NCBI GenBank assembly: GCA_937926325.1
Contig: CALAZQ010000619.1
Span: 1 to 9,709 of the forward strand
DNA: 9,709 nt
DNA from: an uncultured Planctomycetaceae bacterium
GTDB taxonomy: Bacteria > Planctomycetota > Planctomycetia > Pirellulales > UBA1268
Direction: 5' to 3'
Made by a program: the position numbers and the translations under genes. The notes below the pieces were generated by a model. It saw only the letters and a list, made by a program, of their open reading frames with translations. It was not told the origin of the DNA and ran no database searches. Below, one piece after another: positions 7,387 through 9,709 of this stretch (within the stretch, counting starts at the first letter, position 1; every line of letters begins with the position of its first letter).

Positions 7387-9654
7387 ATGCCCGATCGTCC
7401 CGGCCCGCAACGCGAACTCTTCGGCAGTCGGCCCGACTGGGAGGAGGACGACGTCCGGCAGGGAATGGTGGCGACGGTGGTACTGCCTGAGGGTGTTGAC
7501 AAGCCGCTTGACTACCTGGTGCCGCCGCAGTTCGCGGCCCAGGTCGAGCCCGGACGCCGGGTGCAGGTGCCGCTGGGCCGGGGCAATCGCCCGCGGTTGG
7601 CCTACTGTGTGGCCGTGCGGACGGGTGAACTGCCGCAGCAGCCTCTCAAGCAGGTGGCCGCTGTGGAGGACGACAAGCCGCTGCTGTCGCCGCGGATGCT
7701 CGATCTGACTGCCTGGATGGCCGACCGCTGGCTGGCCCGCCGCGGTGAGGTGCTCGAGGCGGTGCTGCCGGCGGGTGTCCGGCTGCGGCGTCGCGTCAAA
7801 CGGGTACCGGTGCTCGTCGCCACCGGGGTGACGCCTGCCCGCCGGCCGACCGCCAGTCAGCAGGCGGTGCTCACCGCGGCTGCTTCGCCCATTCCGCTTG
7901 ATGACCTCCTGGCAGAGTCGAGGACGAATCGGGGCGTGGTCAACCGGCTGGTGAAGGCCGGGCTGTTGGCTGAACAGGGCTCGGTGGAACGCGAGCCGGC
8001 GCCAGAACCTGCCGGCCCGCTTCCAGACTCCGGTGAGCTGCCAACGCTCTCGGGCGACCAGCAGCAGGCCCTCACCGCTATTCTCGATCCCCTGCGGGCC
8101 GGCCGTCACGAAACGGTGGTGCTCTTTGGCGTAACCGGCAGTGGCAAGACTGAGGTCTATCTGCGGGCGGTCGCCGAGACGCTGAAGCATGGCAAGCAGG
8201 CAATCGTGTTGGTACCCGAGATCAGCCTGACGCCGCAGACCTGCGAGCGGTTCCGTTCGCGATTTGGCCGGGTCGCGGTGTTGCACAGTCATCTCACCCC
8301 GGCCGAGCGGCATGCCCACTGGCGGGAGATCGCCGCCGGCAGGGTCAGTGTGATCGTCGGCGCCCGCAGCGCGATCTTTGCCCCCGCCCCCCGGCTGGGG
8401 CTGATCGTGATCGATGAAGAGCACGAGAACTCGTTCAAACAGGCGACCGCCCCCCGCTATCACGCCCGCGATGTGGCCGAATGGATTGCCCGGCGGGAGC
8501 AGGTGCCACTCGTGCTCGGCTCGGCGACGCCGGCGCTTGAGACCTTTGCCCGCTGCCTCACCGGCGACTGGCAGATGTGCCGGATGCCAGAAAGGGTGGG
8601 CGGCTCGCAGCTGCCGGCGGTGCTGACGGTCGATCTGCGGGACCGCAAGGCCCGGGCCAAGGGGGCGATCAGCCCGCGGCTGGCTGCTGGCATCGAGTGG
8701 GCAACCAATGCCGGCGGGCAGGTGATGCTGCTCCTGAACCGCCGGGGGTTTGCTACCCACGTGCAGTGCCGGGCCTGCGGCTATGCCATCCACTGTCCGC
8801 AGTGTGACCTCGGCCTGACGCTGCACCAGCCGGGCAGCCGGGGGATCTGCCACGGCTGTGGACTGGTGACCCGGCTGCCGGCCAACTGCCCCGAGTGCGG
8901 GGCGGCCGATCTGGTCCATCGCGGCACCGGCACCCAACGGCTGGAGGATCAGGTGCGGACGCAGTTCCGTGGTCTGCGGGTGGCCCGCATGGACACCGAC
9001 ACCATGCGGGCCCGAGGCAGCCATGAGCGAACCCTGACGGCGTTTCGCGAGCACGAGATCGACCTGCTCGTCGGCACGCAGATGATCGCCAAGGGCCTCG
9101 ACTTTCCCAACGTGATGCTCGTGGGGGTGATCAACGCCGATGCGGCCTTGCATCTGGCCGACTTCCGCGCCTCGGAACGAACCTGTCAGCTGGTGACGCA
9201 GGTGGCTGGCCGCAGTGGCCGGGGCCCCCGGGGTGGCCGGGTGGTCGTGCAGACGAGTACGCCCGAGCATCCCGCGATTCGGGCGGCCGCCGCGCACGAC
9301 TATGAGGCCTTCATCCGCAGCGAGCTGCCGATCCGCGAGGCGCTGCTCTATCCGCCCTATGGCAGCGTGGTCCGGCTGGTGGTCCGCAGCCTTGACGACC
9401 AGGCTGCCGCCGACTGGGCCAAGCATCTCGTCGATCGGCTGCGCAAGGCGGCGGAGGGCGAGGCCGCCGTCCGCATTCTCGGTCCGGCCCCGGCCCCCAT
9501 CAGCCGGATTCGTGACCGCTTTCGCTGGCATCTGCAGGTACACGGGCCTGACGGCGACCGGCTGCGTGACCTCGTCCGCCGCGCGGTCAGCGGCATCAAG
9601 ACGCCCGACAAGGTGGCCTGGATCATCGACGTCGATCCGGTGGAAATGCTTTAA
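7387..9654 (+). CDS. priA: Primosomal replication-restart helicase PriA
   Basis: A 755-residue superfamily 2 DNA helicase that recognises stalled forks and reloads the replisome. An N-terminal DNA-binding domain begins near MVATVVLPEGVDKPLDYLVP (27-46). The helicase core has Walker A GVTGSGKT (248-255), the DEEH box (343-346), GSATP (378-382), and late motifs at VGTQMIAKGLDFP (562-574) and QVAGRSGRGPRGG (605-617). The inserted zinc-binding domain has all eight cysteines: C461, C464, C470, C473, C488, C491, C501, C504. The length is close to E. coli PriA (732). The ATG at 7387 is chosen although it has no ribosome-binding site; it adds 26 residues before the usual start region, including PQRELFG, which resembles a clamp-binding motif. 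A start at 7465 (729 residues) is the main alternative; further upstream the frame overlaps nadD and does not look like PriA. Confidence 0.95.
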   Translation: MPDRPGPQRELFGSRPDWEEDDVRQGMVATVVLPEGVDKPLDYLVPPQFAAQVEPGRRVQVPLGRGNRPRLAYCVAVRTGELPQQPLKQVAAVEDDKPLLSPRMLDLTAWMADRWLARRGEVLEAVLPAGVRLRRRVKRVPVLVATGVTPARRPTASQQAVLTAAASPIPLDDLLAESRTNRGVVNRLVKAGLLAEQGSVEREPAPEPAGPLPDSGELPTLSGDQQQALTAILDPLRAGRHETVVLFGVTGSGKTEVYLRAVAETLKHGKQAIVLVPEISLTPQTCERFRSRFGRVAVLHSHLTPAERHAHWREIAAGRVSVIVGARSAIFAPAPRLGLIVIDEEHENSFKQATAPRYHARDVAEWIARREQVPLVLGSATPALETFARCLTGDWQMCRMPERVGGSQLPAVLTVDLRDRKARAKGAISPRLAAGIEWATNAGGQVMLLLNRRGFATHVQCRACGYAIHCPQCDLGLTLHQPGSRGICHGCGLVTRLPANCPECGAADLVHRGTGTQRLEDQVRTQFRGLRVARMDTDTMRARGSHERTLTAFREHEIDLLVGTQMIAKGLDFPNVMLVGVINADAALHLADFRASERTCQLVTQVAGRSGRGPRGGRVVVQTSTPEHPAIRAAAAHDYEAFIRSELPIREALLYPPYGSVVRLVVRSLDDQAAADWAKHLVDRLRKAAEGEAAVRILGPAPAPISRIRDRFRWHLQVHGPDGDRLRDLVRRAVSGIKTPDKVAWIIDVDPVEML

Positions 9655-9664
9655 CTGGCTTCAC

Positions 9665-9694
9665 GGAAAGCTCGGGCGTCGTGCCCGACTTTCC
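9665..9694 (+). terminator. Hairpin terminator after priA
   Basis: GGAAAG-C-TCGGGC (9665-9677) pairs with GCCCGA-CTTTCC (9683-9694): a 12-bp stem with one bulged C and a 5-nt loop, starting 10 nt after the priA stop codon. There is only a short TT after the stem, so termination may depend on the strong GC stem or a factor. The flanking A and T runs inside the stem mean it could also act on transcripts coming from the right. Confidence 0.6.
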
Positions 9695-9709
9695 TTGGGG
9701 CGGAAGGAC

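Noticed and set aside
7363..9543. 726-residue open frame opposite priA
   Set aside because: Long antisense frames are expected opposite GC-rich genes. The translation has no family motifs and is rich in His, Arg, Gln and Pro, while priA on the other strand has every expected motif.

Overview
This window looks like an ordinary chromosomal stretch from a GC-rich planctomycete. I infer the phylum from the short type IV pilin-like protein with an N-terminus typical of the large planctomycete pseudopilin families, from an AAA+/von Willebrand A gene pair that resembles pairs I know from planctomycetes and actinobacteria, and from several small conserved-looking proteins of unknown function. Most genes lack a clear Shine-Dalgarno sequence. 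I see no tRNA, rRNA, transposase, integrase or CRISPR array.

Layout, left to right. (1) 50-409 (+): a small two-helix membrane protein of unknown function behind a -10-like box that would give a nearly leaderless mRNA. (2) 399-2120 (-) and 2125-3567 (-): a tightly coupled operon of a MoxR/magnesium-chelatase-like AAA+ ATPase followed by a vWA protein with an intact metal-ion (MIDAS) site. It has its own recognisable promoter and Shine-Dalgarno site at 3576-3622. (3) 3568-3835: an intergenic region holding a composite palindromic repeat of about 135 bp (3652-3786). (4) 3836-4666 (-): a soluble NtrB-like histidine kinase with no sensor domain and no response regulator beside it. (5) 4667-4964: a divergent intergenic region with a perfect 7-bp dyad. 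(6) 4965-6673 (+): a three-gene set with a pseudopilin, a single-pass membrane protein and a small soluble protein. (7) 6636-7301 (-): nadD (NAD biosynthesis), overlapping the end of the preceding gene tail to tail. (8) 7387-9654 (+): priA, the replication-restart helicase, divergent from nadD and followed by a strong hairpin terminator.

How the genes work together. The AAA+ and vWA proteins almost certainly act as one ATP-driven chaperone or remodelling machine; the client is unknown. The pseudopilin and the membrane protein that starts 5 nt after it may belong to one envelope or secretion function. nadD and priA are housekeeping genes. The items most worth following up are the AAA+/vWA module, the palindromic repeat, and a sliding-clamp-binding-like motif in the N-terminal extension of PriA. 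I found no clearly new biological system.
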